Origin: Neopusillimonas maritima
Lineage (GTDB): Bacteria > Pseudomonadota > Gammaproteobacteria > Burkholderiales > Burkholderiaceae_B
DNA length: 64,000 nucleotides
Assembly (NCBI RefSeq): GCF_003576595.1
Contig: NZ_NQOU01000004.1
Span: forward strand, 186,001-250,000
Reading direction: 5' to 3'
Positions 18,319 to 27,902 of this stretch are shown in pieces. Below the pieces are notes generated by a model. That model did not search any database. It saw only the letters and a list, made by a program, of their open reading frames with translations, and was not told where the DNA came from. Each line of letters starts with the position of its first letter. Within the stretch, counting starts at the first letter, position 1. A program made the translations under genes and the position numbers.

Positions 18319-19824
18319 TTATTTGAACGCCGTCTCGATAAAACTGCGCAATTTACGTGAATGCAGCCTTTCGGGCGGCATGTCGCGCAAGCTTTCCAGC
18401 GCCTGAATGCCAATTTGCAGATGCTGCCCCACTTGGCGACGATAAAACTCGCTGGCCATACCCGGCAGTTTCAGCTCGCCATGCAGCGGTTTATCGGAGA
18501 CACACAACAAAGTGCCGTAAGGCACCCGAAAACGAAACCCATTCGCCGCAATGGTGGCTGACTCCATGTCGAGCGCAATGGCACGCGATTGCGACAACTT
18601 CAATACCGGCTCGTTCTGGTCGCGCAGCTCCCAGTTACGGTTATCGGTTGTGGCTACCGTGCCGGTTCGCATAATGCGCTTGAGCTCCCAGCCCGATAGC
18701 CCGGCAACTTCGGCCACAGCACCTTCCAGCGCCACTTGAATTTCAGCCAGCGGCGGCACCGGTACCCAAATCGGCAAGTCTTCGTCCAGCACATGGTCTT
18801 GGCGTACATAGCCATGGGCCAGCACGTAATCACCCAGGCGCTGGGTTGTGCGCAGGCCCGCACAATGCCCCAGCATTATCCAGGCGGAAGACCGTAAAAC
18901 CGCCACGTGGTCGGTAATGGTTTTGGCGTTGGAAGGGCCCACGCCAATGTTAATAAGCGTAATGCCTGTATTGTTTTTGCGCAGCAAATGATAAGACGGC
19001 ATTTGTGGCATACGCGCCGGGCGCTCGCCGGTGGGCTGCCGGCCTTTTCCCGCCAGGGTTACCACGTTGCCGGGCTCGATCAGTGCGGTGTAATCACCCT
19101 CTTCACGCGCCAGCATACCTTTAGCCCATTGGCAAAATTCGTCTATATAAAACTGGTAGTTGGTAAACAACACATAACTTTGAAAATACTCGGGCCGTGT
19201 GGCCGTGTAGTGCTGCAAGCGATGCAGGGAGTAATCAATGCGAGGGGCGGTAAACGGCGCCAGTGGTTCGGGGTCGCCCCGCCGCCCGCGCCAAGTGCCA
19301 TTCACAATGGCATCGTCTGTGACCGCCAAATCGGGCACATCGAAGTGGTCGCGCAATTCGCCCCCCACCGAGTCGGCATAAATACCTTCCACATAATGGC
19401 CTTCGGGGAAAGCAAAGTGCAACGGAATGGAGGTGTCTGACTCCCCCACTTCCACACCGACGCCATGGTTGCGAATCAACAAATGAATTTGTTCGCGTAG
19501 ATAACGTTCAAACAAGCGCGGCTGGGTGATCGTGGTCATGTAGGTACCGGGCTCAACCACATAGCCATATGACAAACGGCTATCCACCCCTTGATATGTT
19601 GATACCTTGATGCGAATGGCCGGGTAGTAGGCGCGCACCCGTTGCCCCTCAGGCAACTTGCCGGCGGCATAATAATCGAACGCCTCGCGAATAAAAGCCG
19701 TGTTGCGCTCGTAAATTTCCACCAAACGCTCGTAAGCTGCGTGGGCATCATGAAATGCGGTGAATGGAATGAGCTGGGGCAAGCCCAACGGTGATATCGC
19801 ACTGCCACCCGGTGAATCCGACAT
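18319..19824 (-). CDS. amn: AMP nucleosidase
   Basis: 501 aa from the ATG at 19824, preceded by AGGAG. A longer in-frame start at 19941 lies in the upstream dehydratase gene. It hydrolyses AMP to adenine and ribose 5-phosphate. The N-terminal AMP nucleosidase domain covers about residues 1-170. The C-terminal nucleoside-phosphorylase fold contains GVGPSNAKTITDHVAVLR and the catalytic region ALDMESATIAANGFRFRVP. It is tightly linked to the phhB gene, two bases upstream. Confidence 0.92.
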   Translation of the reverse strand: MSDSPGGSAISPLGLPQLIPFTAFHDAHAAYERLVEIYERNTAFIREAFDYYAAGKLPEGQRVRAYYPAIRIKVSTYQGVDSRLSYGYVVEPGTYMTTITQPRLFERYLREQIHLLIRNHGVGVEVGESDTSIPLHFAFPEGHYVEGIYADSVGGELRDHFDVPDLAVTDDAIVNGTWRGRRGDPEPLAPFTAPRIDYSLHRLQHYTATRPEYFQSYVLFTNYQFYIDEFCQWAKGMLAREEGDYTALIEPGNVVTLAGKGRQPTGERPARMPQMPSYHLLRKNNTGITLINIGVGPSNAKTITDHVAVLRSSAWIMLGHCAGLRTTQRLGDYVLAHGYVRQDHVLDEDLPIWVPVPPLAEIQVALEGAVAEVAGLSGWELKRIMRTGTVATTDNRNWELRDQNEPVLKLSQSRAIALDMESATIAANGFRFRVPYGTLLCVSDKPLHGELKLPGMASEFYRRQVGQHLQIGIQALESLRDMPPERLHSRKLRSFIETAFK

Positions 19825-19826
19825 AC

Positions 19827-20120
19827 CTACTCCTGTGCAATCTGGTCCATAAACGACGCCAGCGCCGTATCTTTGGCCGTGACCCCACCTGCATCGTGCG
19901 TGGCCAGTGTCACGGTGACGCGATTGTATACGTTGAACCATTCAGGATGATGACCGGCCTGCTCGGCCTGCATGGCCACCCGGGTCATGAATCCGAAAGC
20001 GGCATTGAAATCATCGAATTTGAACGTTTTTTGAATTGCATCGCGCCCTTCCACGGCAGACCAGCCCTGCAAGGTTTCAATTGCGGCCGACGCGCCGATA
20101 AGATCTGAAGACTTGGCCAT
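19827..20120 (-). CDS. phhB: 4a-hydroxytetrahydrobiopterin dehydratase (pterin carbinolamine dehydratase)
   Basis: 97 aa from the ATG at 20120. An in-frame GTG at 20135 would add five residues. The motif [25 protein letters not shown] near the C terminus carries the His-His-Pro-Glu-Trp active site. It recycles the pterin cofactor of aromatic amino acid hydroxylases. No phenylalanine hydroxylase gene is in the window. It is two bases upstream of amn, so they are probably one transcript. Confidence 0.92.
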   Translation of the reverse strand: MAKSSDLIGASAAIETLQGWSAVEGRDAIQKTFKFDDFNAAFGFMTRVAMQAEQAGHHPEWFNVYNRVTVTLATHDAGGVTAKDTALASFMDQIAQE

Positions 20121-20168
20121 AGCGTTCCACTCCACTTTGAAGGTTTAACGATTAAATATGCTGAAAAC

Positions 20169-20187
20169 CTTGAACTATAAGTTCAAG
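20169..20187. promoter_or_regulatory. Inverted repeat between phhB and glcB
   Basis: CTTGAAC-TATAA-GTTCAAG is a perfect seven-base inverted repeat in the 183-base divergent gap, 48 bases upstream of phhB and 116 upstream of glcB. It may be an operator for a dimeric regulator of either gene. No regulator gene is adjacent. Confidence 0.4.
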
Positions 20188-20303
20188 CTTATTCAACTTT
20201 CAACTGGTTGAGCGACTGCAGCGGACAGTCCATACTATGCATGTGAACACAAACCGGAGCATGACTCAACGGTCATGTGCACCTGCAACACAAAGGATAA
20301 AAA

Positions 20304-22466
20304 ATGACACAACGAACACAATGCGAGCAACTGCACGTTGCCAATTTACTGCACCAATTCATCGAGCAGGAAGCGCTGCCCGGCACCGACGTTTCGTCCG
20401 ACGACTTCTGGAAGGGATTCAACGCCATTGTGCACGACCTGGCACCGAAGAACCGCGCCTTGTTGGCCGAGCGCGATCGAATCCAGGCAGAAATGGACGC
20501 CTGGTACCGGAAAAACCCCGGCCCCATCAAAGATATGGCCGCATACAAGGCATTCCTGAAAGAAATTGGCTATTTGAAAGACGCCCCGGCTAATGTGAAG
20601 GTGAACACCACCAATATCGACGCGGAGTTCAGCGAACAGGCCGGGCCGCAACTGGTGGTGCCCATTACCAACGCCCGTTACGCATTGAATGCGGCCAACG
20701 CCCGTTGGGGCAGCCTGTACGACGCCCTGTACGGCACCGACGCTATTTCCGAAGATAACGGCGCAACCCGCTCGGGCGGCTACAACCCCGTGCGCGGCGA
20801 CAAGGTCATTGAATACGGTCGCCGCTTTCTGGATGAAACCATTCCACTGTCGCCGGGGTCGCACGCCAATGCCACCGCCTACCAGGTGAACAACGGCCAA
20901 CTGCAGGTAACCCTTGAAAACGGCGAAAACACCACGTTGAAAGACGCATCATCCCTGTTGGGCTACCGAGGTAACGCGTCTGCACCCGAGGCGCTGGTAT
21001 TCCGCCATAACGGCCTGCACTTCGAAATTCAAATCGACAAAAACAACCCCATTGGCAAACAAGACAAAGCCGGGGTGAAAGACATCCTGATGGAGTCCGC
21101 ACTCACCACCATTATGGACTGCGAAGACTCGGTGGCAACGGTGGATGCCGAAGACAAGGTACTGGCCTATCGCAACTGGCTGGGCCTGATGCAGGGCAAT
21201 CTAACCGAAGAGGTCGCCAAAGGCGATAAAACCTTTACACGCGCCCTGAATCCCGACCGTGAATACACCGACTTGCAAGGCAACACGCAAACGCTGGCCG
21301 CGCGTTCCATGATGCTGGTACGTAACGTAGGCCACCTCATGACCAACCCGGCCATTCTGGATAAAGACGGCAACGAGGTGCCCGAAGGCATTATGGACGC
21401 GGTAGTCACGTCGCTGATTGCCGTGCACGACCTGAAACGCAAGGGCAATTCACGCAAGGGCTCGGTGTATATCGTGAAGCCTAAAATGCACGGCCCCGAC
21501 GAAGTGGCGTTTTCAAGCGAACTGTTCGGCCGCGTTGAAAAACTGCTGGGCATGGCGCCCAACACCCTGAAAATGGGCATTATGGATGAAGAGCGCCGCA
21601 CCAGCGTGAACCTAAAAGCCTGCATTGCCGCCGCCAACGAACGGGTTGCGTTCATTAATACCGGCTTTCTTGACCGCACCGGCGACGAAATCCATACGTC
21701 AATGGAAGCCGGCCCGATGATCCGCAAAGGCGAAATGAAGCCAACCGACTGGATTAACGCTTACGAGCACAACAACGTTCAGGTAGGACTAGAATGCGGT
21801 TTGCGCGGCCGGGCACAAATCGGCAAGGGCATGTGGGCCATGCCCGACAAAATGGCCGACATGCTGGTACAGAAAATTGGCCAATTGAAAGCCGGCGGTA
21901 ATACGGCCTGGGTCCCTTCACCCACTGCCGCCACACTGCACGCATTGCACTATCACCAAGTTAGCGTGCACGATATTCAGTCGGGCATGGAAGGGAAGAA
22001 CGACCCCACCCTGCTCGACAAAATCCTGTCGGTACCCGTGGCCACCAACACGAATTGGTCGAACGAAGAAAAGCAGCAAGAGCTCGACAACAACGCCCAG
22101 GGCATTCTGGGTTACGTCGTACGCTGGATCGACCAGGGCGTGGGGTGCTCGAAAGTACCCGACATCCACAATGTGGGGCTAATGGAAGACCGCGCCACCC
22201 TGCGTATTTCCAGTCAGCATATTGCAAACTGGTTGCGCCATGGTATTGTCACCAAGGATCAGGTCATGGAAACCATGAAACGTATGGCTGCCGTGGTCGA
22301 TAAGCAAAACGAAGCAGACCCTTACTACAAACCGATGGCCGGAAATTTCGACACATCGGCCGCTTTCAAGGCCGCGTGCGACTTGGTATTCAAAGGGCTG
22401 GAACAGCCCAACGGCTATACCGAGCCTTTGCTGCACCAGTGGCGGCTCGAGGTGAAGAAGGCCTGA
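20304..22466 (+). CDS. glcB: Malate synthase G
   Basis: 720 aa, the usual length of the monomeric G isoform. It condenses glyoxylate and acetyl-CoA to malate in the cytoplasm. Family blocks include [35 protein letters not shown] and the C-terminal region ending [11 protein letters not shown]. An AAGGA site precedes the ATG. It allows growth on two-carbon or glyoxylate-yielding compounds. The 3' neighbour is an amidase remnant. Confidence 0.96.
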   Translation: MTQRTQCEQLHVANLLHQFIEQEALPGTDVSSDDFWKGFNAIVHDLAPKNRALLAERDRIQAEMDAWYRKNPGPIKDMAAYKAFLKEIGYLKDAPANVKVNTTNIDAEFSEQAGPQLVVPITNARYALNAANARWGSLYDALYGTDAISEDNGATRSGGYNPVRGDKVIEYGRRFLDETIPLSPGSHANATAYQVNNGQLQVTLENGENTTLKDASSLLGYRGNASAPEALVFRHNGLHFEIQIDKNNPIGKQDKAGVKDILMESALTTIMDCEDSVATVDAEDKVLAYRNWLGLMQGNLTEEVAKGDKTFTRALNPDREYTDLQGNTQTLAARSMMLVRNVGHLMTNPAILDKDGNEVPEGIMDAVVTSLIAVHDLKRKGNSRKGSVYIVKPKMHGPDEVAFSSELFGRVEKLLGMAPNTLKMGIMDEERRTSVNLKACIAAANERVAFINTGFLDRTGDEIHTSMEAGPMIRKGEMKPTDWINAYEHNNVQVGLECGLRGRAQIGKGMWAMPDKMADMLVQKIGQLKAGGNTAWVPSPTAATLHALHYHQVSVHDIQSGMEGKNDPTLLDKILSVPVATNTNWSNEEKQQELDNNAQGILGYVVRWIDQGVGCSKVPDIHNVGLMEDRATLRISSQHIANWLRHGIVTKDQVMETMKRMAAVVDKQNEADPYYKPMAGNFDTSAAFKAACDLVFKGLEQPNGYTEPLLHQWRLEVKKA

Positions 22467-22488
22467 AACACAAAAGGGAAACAATTCG

Positions 22489-22821
22489 ATGGGCACAGCC
22501 TTCAAAGAGTACGCTAACTACGACGCTTTAGGGCTGGCCGAATTAATCGCCGCCAAAACCGTCAGCCCGCAAGAGGTGCTTGAGGCTGCGCTATATCGAA
22601 TTTACCGGGTGTACCCACGCAAGTTGAGTCACGCATGCTGGAAAACAACCTCCCCTCAAGCGCCAGCCATGTCGGTACCAATGGGGTTTTCCTCAAGTGG
22701 TTTGCCGATTGGCGCACAATTTACAGCGGCTTATGGACGTGAAGATGTCTTACTGGCACTGGCTGCACAAATAGAGCAGGCCCACCCATGGCGCCATCAC
22801 CGCGCGCCGATATGGGGTTAA
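22489..22821 (+). pseudogene. Amidase-family remnant with a large internal deletion
   Basis: 110 codons. The first 35 residues (YDALGLAELIAAKTVSPQEV) match the N terminus of amidase-signature enzymes, and residues about 59-101 (PAMSVPMGFSSSGLPIGAQ) match their C terminus. The roughly 300-residue middle with the Ser-Ser-Lys triad is absent. The joining stretch, residues about 39-57, looks like out-of-frame remnant. The product cannot be catalytic. It ends overlapping the convergent DUF3293 gene by four bases. Confidence 0.85.
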
Positions 22822-23240
22822 CGCAAAAGCACTAATTGCGCAACGGCATCGGGGCCGCACCATACAATGGCATTCTGATCATATTCGCGGCCCAGCTCAC
22901 GTGCCTGGGCCAAACTCAAACCCGGCACTAACACACTATCCTCAACCGGCCAGACATGGTCGGGATCAATTCCACCAGCGTGCAGAACGGGCTTGCCACA
23001 CCGCTGCAATTGATCAAGCAGTCGTTCCTGAAAGCCCGCGTTTTCGGCCAACGAAAACTGCCGGCCCAATGGATTGAAGGCAGTCATAAAGGCGGCGCAA
23101 TCTACACCGTACTGCGCGTAAATTTGGAGAAGACAAGTGCTGGCCTGACCTATTTTCAAGACACAAGGGGGCGTGGAGTAAATTGTGTACTCGGCCTGGC
23201 GATACGCTTGCAGCACAGATTGCTTGATCACGCTTGCCAC
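22818..23240 (-). CDS. DUF3293 domain-containing protein
   Basis: 140 aa, starting with GTG at 23240 after a good GGAGG. The motifs YRQAEYTIY near the start, FMTAFNPLGRQFS in the middle, and the C-terminal FGREYDQNAIVW-like stretch (LGREYDQNAIVWCGPDA) match the DUF3293 family. This is a small cytoplasmic family of unknown function in proteobacteria. The gene is downstream of the sulfatase by 24 bases and might be cotranscribed. Confidence 0.75.
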   Translation of the reverse strand: MASVIKQSVLQAYRQAEYTIYSTPPCVLKIGQASTCLLQIYAQYGVDCAAFMTAFNPLGRQFSLAENAGFQERLLDQLQRCGKPVLHAGGIDPDHVWPVEDSVLVPGLSLAQARELGREYDQNAIVWCGPDAVAQLVLLR

Positions 23241-23264
23241 GATGGCACCTCCATACCCCTGAAC

Positions 23265-24863
23265 CTAGGCAAGACTGGTGGGTAGCGGCACACGATCAAT
23301 ATGCTCAATTTCCGCCCTGGCCAGTTTCTCCATTAACCGACACCGCACCTCAAGATGTTCTGGGTTGTGCCATTCATTTGTAAACTCACCGGGATCAGCC
23401 TGCAGGTCGTAGAGCTCTCCCCACTCAACCCCATGAAACACACTTAATCGCCATCGGCCATCGAAAATCGTGTGAACACGCGGCGGGCCGCCAAGCCCGG
23501 GGTGCGTACGCTGATGGTCATATTGAATAAAAACCGTGTCCCGCTCTTTGTGCTTTTCCCCTTGCGCAACAGATAATAAAGAACGCCCCTGCATGCCCGC
23601 GAACGGCACAATTTCCGCACGATCCAGAATCGTAGACGGAATATCAATGGTCGACCCCAATGCATGTGTGCGCAGGCCTTTGCTTTTATTTGCAGGGTCA
23701 CTCCATATAAACGGCACCCGCAAAATATCGCGATACTGCTCAGCGCCTTTCAAAAGCAAACGATGATCACCCAAATGATCTCCGTGATCCGACGTAAACA
23801 GGATCACTGTGTTTTCGCGTTCACCCGCGTCATCAAGCGCCTTCAGCAGGCGGCCCACGGCATCGTCGATCATGGAAATCATTCCGCACGTGAGGGCTCT
23901 TGCCTCCAAGGCTTCTTGCTTGGACACACCAATGGTATTCATGCCGTTCAACAAGGCATTCCCGGAATCGCGCACCTTATACAAGGCCTCCACATGGGGA
24001 GGCGGCACCCAGTCTTCATTTTCAAAAGCCTCAGGCACCTGCATGTCTTCGGGTCGATACATATCCCAGTACCGACCAGGAGGATTAAACGGATGATGCG
24101 GGTCGGGGAAAGACACCATCAGAAAAAACGGTTGCTCGGCGGCTTGTTGCTTTATAAAAGCTTCGGCACGTTCAGCAATATAGCTGGTAGGATACAACGC
24201 CTCGGGCAGAGCAGTTCGAACCGCCTGCGGGCACACATAGTCGTGAGGCAACTGGTTGTCCGGGCCCAATAAACTCGCCGCCTCGGGCTCACGTTCCAGT
24301 AGCCATTGCTTGAAATCGCCGCCAACGCCGTCGCCGTGCCCTGTTACCAGGTCAACATGGTCAAACCCGTAAAACGGCGTTTGTACCCGCGGGTTTTCCT
24401 TTGACCAAAAATCAGGCTCTTCGTTGCGATAACACTCAGCCGTCAAATGTTCCCGAACCGCCTGGCTTAAGTTTTCGGGCGGCATATGGTAGTTCTCGGG
24501 CGGGGCCGACTGCTCGAGCACCACCGGTGCACCCACAAAGTTCTGCAAATGGCTTTTTCCAACCAGCCCGGTGGCATAGCCCGCTTCGCGCAACAACTCA
24601 ACAAACGTAACCTGCTGCATGGATAACGGGATGCCGTTGGCCCGCACACCATGAACGGAAGGCATGCGGCCGGTCATTAAACTGGCGCGGTTCGGCATGC
24701 AAACCGGACTCGCCACATAAAACTCGTCGAACAAGGCGCCCTGTTCGGCCAGGCTGTCGATATGCGGCGTGCGCAGCACGGGGTGCCCGTAACATCCCAG
24801 ATGATCAGCACGATGCTGATCGGTCATTATCAAAATAAAGTTAGGTTTTTTCTTTTGTGTCAT
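23265..24863 (-). CDS. Sulfatase (alkaline phosphatase superfamily)
   Basis: 532 aa from the ATG at 24863, whose codon overlaps the stop of the upstream TRAP permease (ATGA). The formylglycine-type motif is Cys55-Met-Pro-Asn-Arg59 within SPVCMPNRASLMTGR. Metal-site segments NFILIMTDQHRADHLGCYG and LFTSDHGDHLGDH are present. There is no signal peptide, so it is cytoplasmic. Members hydrolyse sulfate esters or phosphonate monoesters. Translational coupling to a transporter suggests that it acts on the imported compound. Confidence 0.85.
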   Translation of the reverse strand: MTQKKKPNFILIMTDQHRADHLGCYGHPVLRTPHIDSLAEQGALFDEFYVASPVCMPNRASLMTGRMPSVHGVRANGIPLSMQQVTFVELLREAGYATGLVGKSHLQNFVGAPVVLEQSAPPENYHMPPENLSQAVREHLTAECYRNEEPDFWSKENPRVQTPFYGFDHVDLVTGHGDGVGGDFKQWLLEREPEAASLLGPDNQLPHDYVCPQAVRTALPEALYPTSYIAERAEAFIKQQAAEQPFFLMVSFPDPHHPFNPPGRYWDMYRPEDMQVPEAFENEDWVPPPHVEALYKVRDSGNALLNGMNTIGVSKQEALEARALTCGMISMIDDAVGRLLKALDDAGERENTVILFTSDHGDHLGDHRLLLKGAEQYRDILRVPFIWSDPANKSKGLRTHALGSTIDIPSTILDRAEIVPFAGMQGRSLLSVAQGEKHKERDTVFIQYDHQRTHPGLGGPPRVHTIFDGRWRLSVFHGVEWGELYDLQADPGEFTNEWHNPEHLEVRCRLMEKLARAEIEHIDRVPLPTSLA

Positions 24864-26761
24864 GAGTTGAATACCGTTTTCGGCTTGTAAACAAAATGCT
24901 CCAGGAGCAACACTGCGATGGCGAAACACAAGGTCACCACTGCGATGACTGAAGCAAAGCTTTCCGGGTAAACCGTTTTAGGCAGCAGCAGCGCAACACC
25001 CAGGAACAAGTACAAAGCACGTCGTAAAAGAAGAAGCGGCTGACCGAGATAACCGACAACACATGCAGTAACCAGCCACACACCCGCGGTCGCACGCGTC
25101 ACCGCCAAAACAATGTCAAGAGATGAGCCATTCAGTATCAAGGCGGGGTTGGCGACAAAAATAAACGGCAAAATGTACGCCGACCAGGCCAACCTGCTTG
25201 CTTCAAGCGCCGTTTTCATGGGTGGGGTTCCCGCCAGCCCCGCAGCGGCAAATGAGGCAATGGCAACCGGTGGCGTAATCATTGACATCATGCCGAAATA
25301 AAGCACAAACAAGTGCGCCGCAATCGGGTCAATGCCCAACGCAACCAAGGGTGCGGCCACCAACGTTGACAGCAACGCATACACGCCCACCGTCGGCATA
25401 CCCATGCCCAGCACAATACATATCAGCGCGGCCAACACCAACAGCCCCACCAGGTTACCGCCACCTATGTCGACAATGGCTTCGGTAATTTTGAAAAGAA
25501 TGCCCGATGTATTCAGCGCACCGATAACAATGCCGGCACCTGCCGCGATCAAAATGATACCCACTGATGCAACAGCGGTGTCGCGTACCGCAGCGGAAAG
25601 ATGGGCGATTGAAGGCCGCTTTCCGCGTACACCAAACACACACAAAGCCAAGAACAGGCTGGCCGTTGCAATTAAAGCCGCATACTCGGGGCGCCAGGCA
25701 AAACTGAATAGCCCCAAAATAAGCACCACGAACGGCATGACAAACAGCCATCCGTAACGCAGCTCTGAAAGCGGGTTCGGCCGCTCTTGTTTGGGTAACC
25801 CTTTGATGCCGTCGCGTGCGGCGATAAGGTCAACCTGCAAATACAGCGCCAGGTAATACAAAAATGATGGGATAAGCGCGGCCAGCACAACCACGGAATA
25901 CTCTACCTTCAAGGTGGCGGCCATTAGAAATGCCGCCGCGCCCATAACGGGCGGCACCAACTGCCCGCCGGTTGACGCCACGGCCTCCAGGCCGGCCGCC
26001 GTCTCCGCTTTGTATCCCGCCTTGCGGGACATGGGAATGGTGATCATGCCGGTGGAAATGACATTGGCGACAGCCGACCCGGAAATGGCACCAAACAAAC
26101 CGGATGCCGTCACCGCAATTTTGGCTGACCCGCCGCGTGAACCGCCAAACAGCGCCGCTGACAAGTTTGAGAAAAACTGGCCTCCTCCGGTTGCCTGCAG
26201 CACAGCCCCCATGAACACAAAGGTAATGACGACGCTGCCGACAATCACCAGCGGCGCACCCAGGATATTCCCTTCAAGGTACGCCATTTTGTATAGAAAG
26301 GAATCAAGCCGGAACGGCCGTCCGGAAATCGCATCGGGCAAGCTCGTTGCAAAATAGGCCAGCAAAATTGACGCAATAATGATCAACGCCAGCGAAAGCC
26401 CGGCTGAACGCCTGACACCCTCAATCAACACCACAATAACCACGGCGCCAAGAAACTGGCCAAACCAGTTGAAGTCATACAAATTCGCCTGATCAATCAA
26501 TACTTCAAAATCAAACGAAATAAACAGCGAAGCCAGAATCCCCGCCAGCGCAAGCGGTGTATCGATGAGCCAGGAAAGTTTGGGCCGATTTGGAAACAGC
26601 GGATGAGTGATAAACACCACTGCAGTCGCAAGGGCAATAAGAACGTAAAGGTATTGGCCTTTATAGAGGTTCAAACCCATAACGCGCTGAAAATTGATTG
26701 CCCACAAAATGGCGAGCAGAACGAGAACGAACCCAAGGGCACTGACGATTTTAGTTTTCAT
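24860..26761 (-). CDS. TRAP transporter fused permease (4TM/12TM type)
   Basis: 633 aa from the ATG at 26761, which follows a GGAG (a longer start at 26824 is less likely). It is a single protein joining the small (DctQ) and large (DctM) TRAP subunits, the form that works with TAXI-type binding proteins. DctM family motifs are seen in GLFGAISGSAVANVISTG and LGMGMPTVGVYALLSTL. It drives solute import with the sodium or proton gradient. It is 69 bases downstream of the TAXI gene. Confidence 0.9.
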   Translation of the reverse strand: MKTKIVSALGFVLVLLAILWAINFQRVMGLNLYKGQYLYVLIALATAVVFITHPLFPNRPKLSWLIDTPLALAGILASLFISFDFEVLIDQANLYDFNWFGQFLGAVVIVVLIEGVRRSAGLSLALIIIASILLAYFATSLPDAISGRPFRLDSFLYKMAYLEGNILGAPLVIVGSVVITFVFMGAVLQATGGGQFFSNLSAALFGGSRGGSAKIAVTASGLFGAISGSAVANVISTGMITIPMSRKAGYKAETAAGLEAVASTGGQLVPPVMGAAAFLMAATLKVEYSVVVLAALIPSFLYYLALYLQVDLIAARDGIKGLPKQERPNPLSELRYGWLFVMPFVVLILGLFSFAWRPEYAALIATASLFLALCVFGVRGKRPSIAHLSAAVRDTAVASVGIILIAAGAGIVIGALNTSGILFKITEAIVDIGGGNLVGLLVLAALICIVLGMGMPTVGVYALLSTLVAAPLVALGIDPIAAHLFVLYFGMMSMITPPVAIASFAAAGLAGTPPMKTALEASRLAWSAYILPFIFVANPALILNGSSLDIVLAVTRATAGVWLVTACVVGYLGQPLLLLRRALYLFLGVALLLPKTVYPESFASVIAVVTLCFAIAVLLLEHFVYKPKTVFNS

Positions 26762-26830
26762 TAATACGGCTCCAAAGCGGTCGCCGCCCTTTTTCCATGC
26801 CAAAAGGGGGCAACCAGACGGCACACTGGC

Positions 26831-27793
26831 TTAATTCCAGGTGCCCTGCTCCGTGTAATACTTGATCGCGCCGGGGTGATACGGAACCGGTAGCGCGCTT
26901 TGACCCATTAACTTGGGATCCAGCGCCTTGAACTCACCGGCGGAAGCCGCAAGCTTTTGACCATTTTCCGCAATGGCTTTGACCACTTTGTAAACGGTTT
27001 CGTCATCGACACGGCTGTCGGTTAACACCACAAAAGGCACCCGAATGATGTTGGTTGGCTCAAGAATGCCTGGATAGCTACCGGCAGGCGCAGTGGCAAT
27101 CATAGCCCCCGGTGTGTAGTTATCGAGGGCGGCCTGTGCAGCCTCATCGTTCGGCAACGAGAGAACCCGAATACCCACCACCGCATCGGCTTGTTGTATG
27201 ATGCCCGCGCTGACGCTGAACGTGGTTGCATCCAACCCGCCGTCAACCAGTTCATTCACCGACTGCACCCCGTTCTGTACCGGCACCGGAGTGACATCGT
27301 CGTAACTTAAACCGGCGGCAGCCAGCGATGCCGTCATGAAGGCCGCCACATTCGCCTGCGACTTAAACGCCGAAGCCACGCGCTTCCCTTTCAGGGCCTG
27401 AAAAGTGTCGATCTTGGCGTCTTTACGCACGAAAACACCCATTTCGAGCGGGTAAACGACAGCGGCAACACGAATGGAATCATATTTACGCCCTTTATAG
27501 GGCCCTTTACCGTCTTTCGCCGTTACCGCAGCCACAATATTGGCAAACGCGAAGTCGAACTCACCGGCACTCATGGCGGGAATAATGGCCGTGGGCCCAC
27601 CCTGCGGAACAACGGTGAACGAAAGATCGAGGGCATCACCCACAACGTCGGCAATCGCGGCGCCCGAAGCATACGCCACAGACCCTTGCGGGTTTGTGCC
27701 GATGCTTAAGGTTTGAGCGTGGGAGGCCGCACTGAACGCAAAAAGTGAAACCAAAGCACAAGCCGTGCCTATTTTTGAAAAAAATTGACTCAT
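26831..27793 (-). CDS. TAXI-family TRAP transporter solute-binding protein
   Basis: 320 aa from the second of two adjacent ATGs, which has the better spacing from AGGAG. A signal peptide ends near SHAQ (about residue 26), and the mature start LSIGTNPQGSVAYASGAAI is characteristic of TAXI receptors. Family ligands are often glutamate-like or other carboxylates. It is immediately upstream of the fused permease and a sulfatase, and downstream of a LysR gene. Confidence 0.88.
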   Translation of the reverse strand: MSQFFSKIGTACALVSLFAFSAASHAQTLSIGTNPQGSVAYASGAAIADVVGDALDLSFTVVPQGGPTAIIPAMSAGEFDFAFANIVAAVTAKDGKGPYKGRKYDSIRVAAVVYPLEMGVFVRKDAKIDTFQALKGKRVASAFKSQANVAAFMTASLAAAGLSYDDVTPVPVQNGVQSVNELVDGGLDATTFSVSAGIIQQADAVVGIRVLSLPNDEAAQAALDNYTPGAMIATAPAGSYPGILEPTNIIRVPFVVLTDSRVDDETVYKVVKAIAENGQKLAASAGEFKALDPKLMGQSALPVPYHPGAIKYYTEQGTWN

Positions 27794-27902
27794 CATGTCT
27801 CCTACCATTTTCATTATTTCAACAGGGTGAACGATTCACTCAAGTTGTCTTAGTGGTAAGTTTATGCGAGTAATAGAGCAATAAAAGTGATATTTTTACT
27901 AT

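Noticed and set aside
19824-19941. Extended N terminus of AMP nucleosidase
   Set aside because: The extra 39 codons overlap phhB and are not like the family; the ATG at 19824 has its own AGGAG site.
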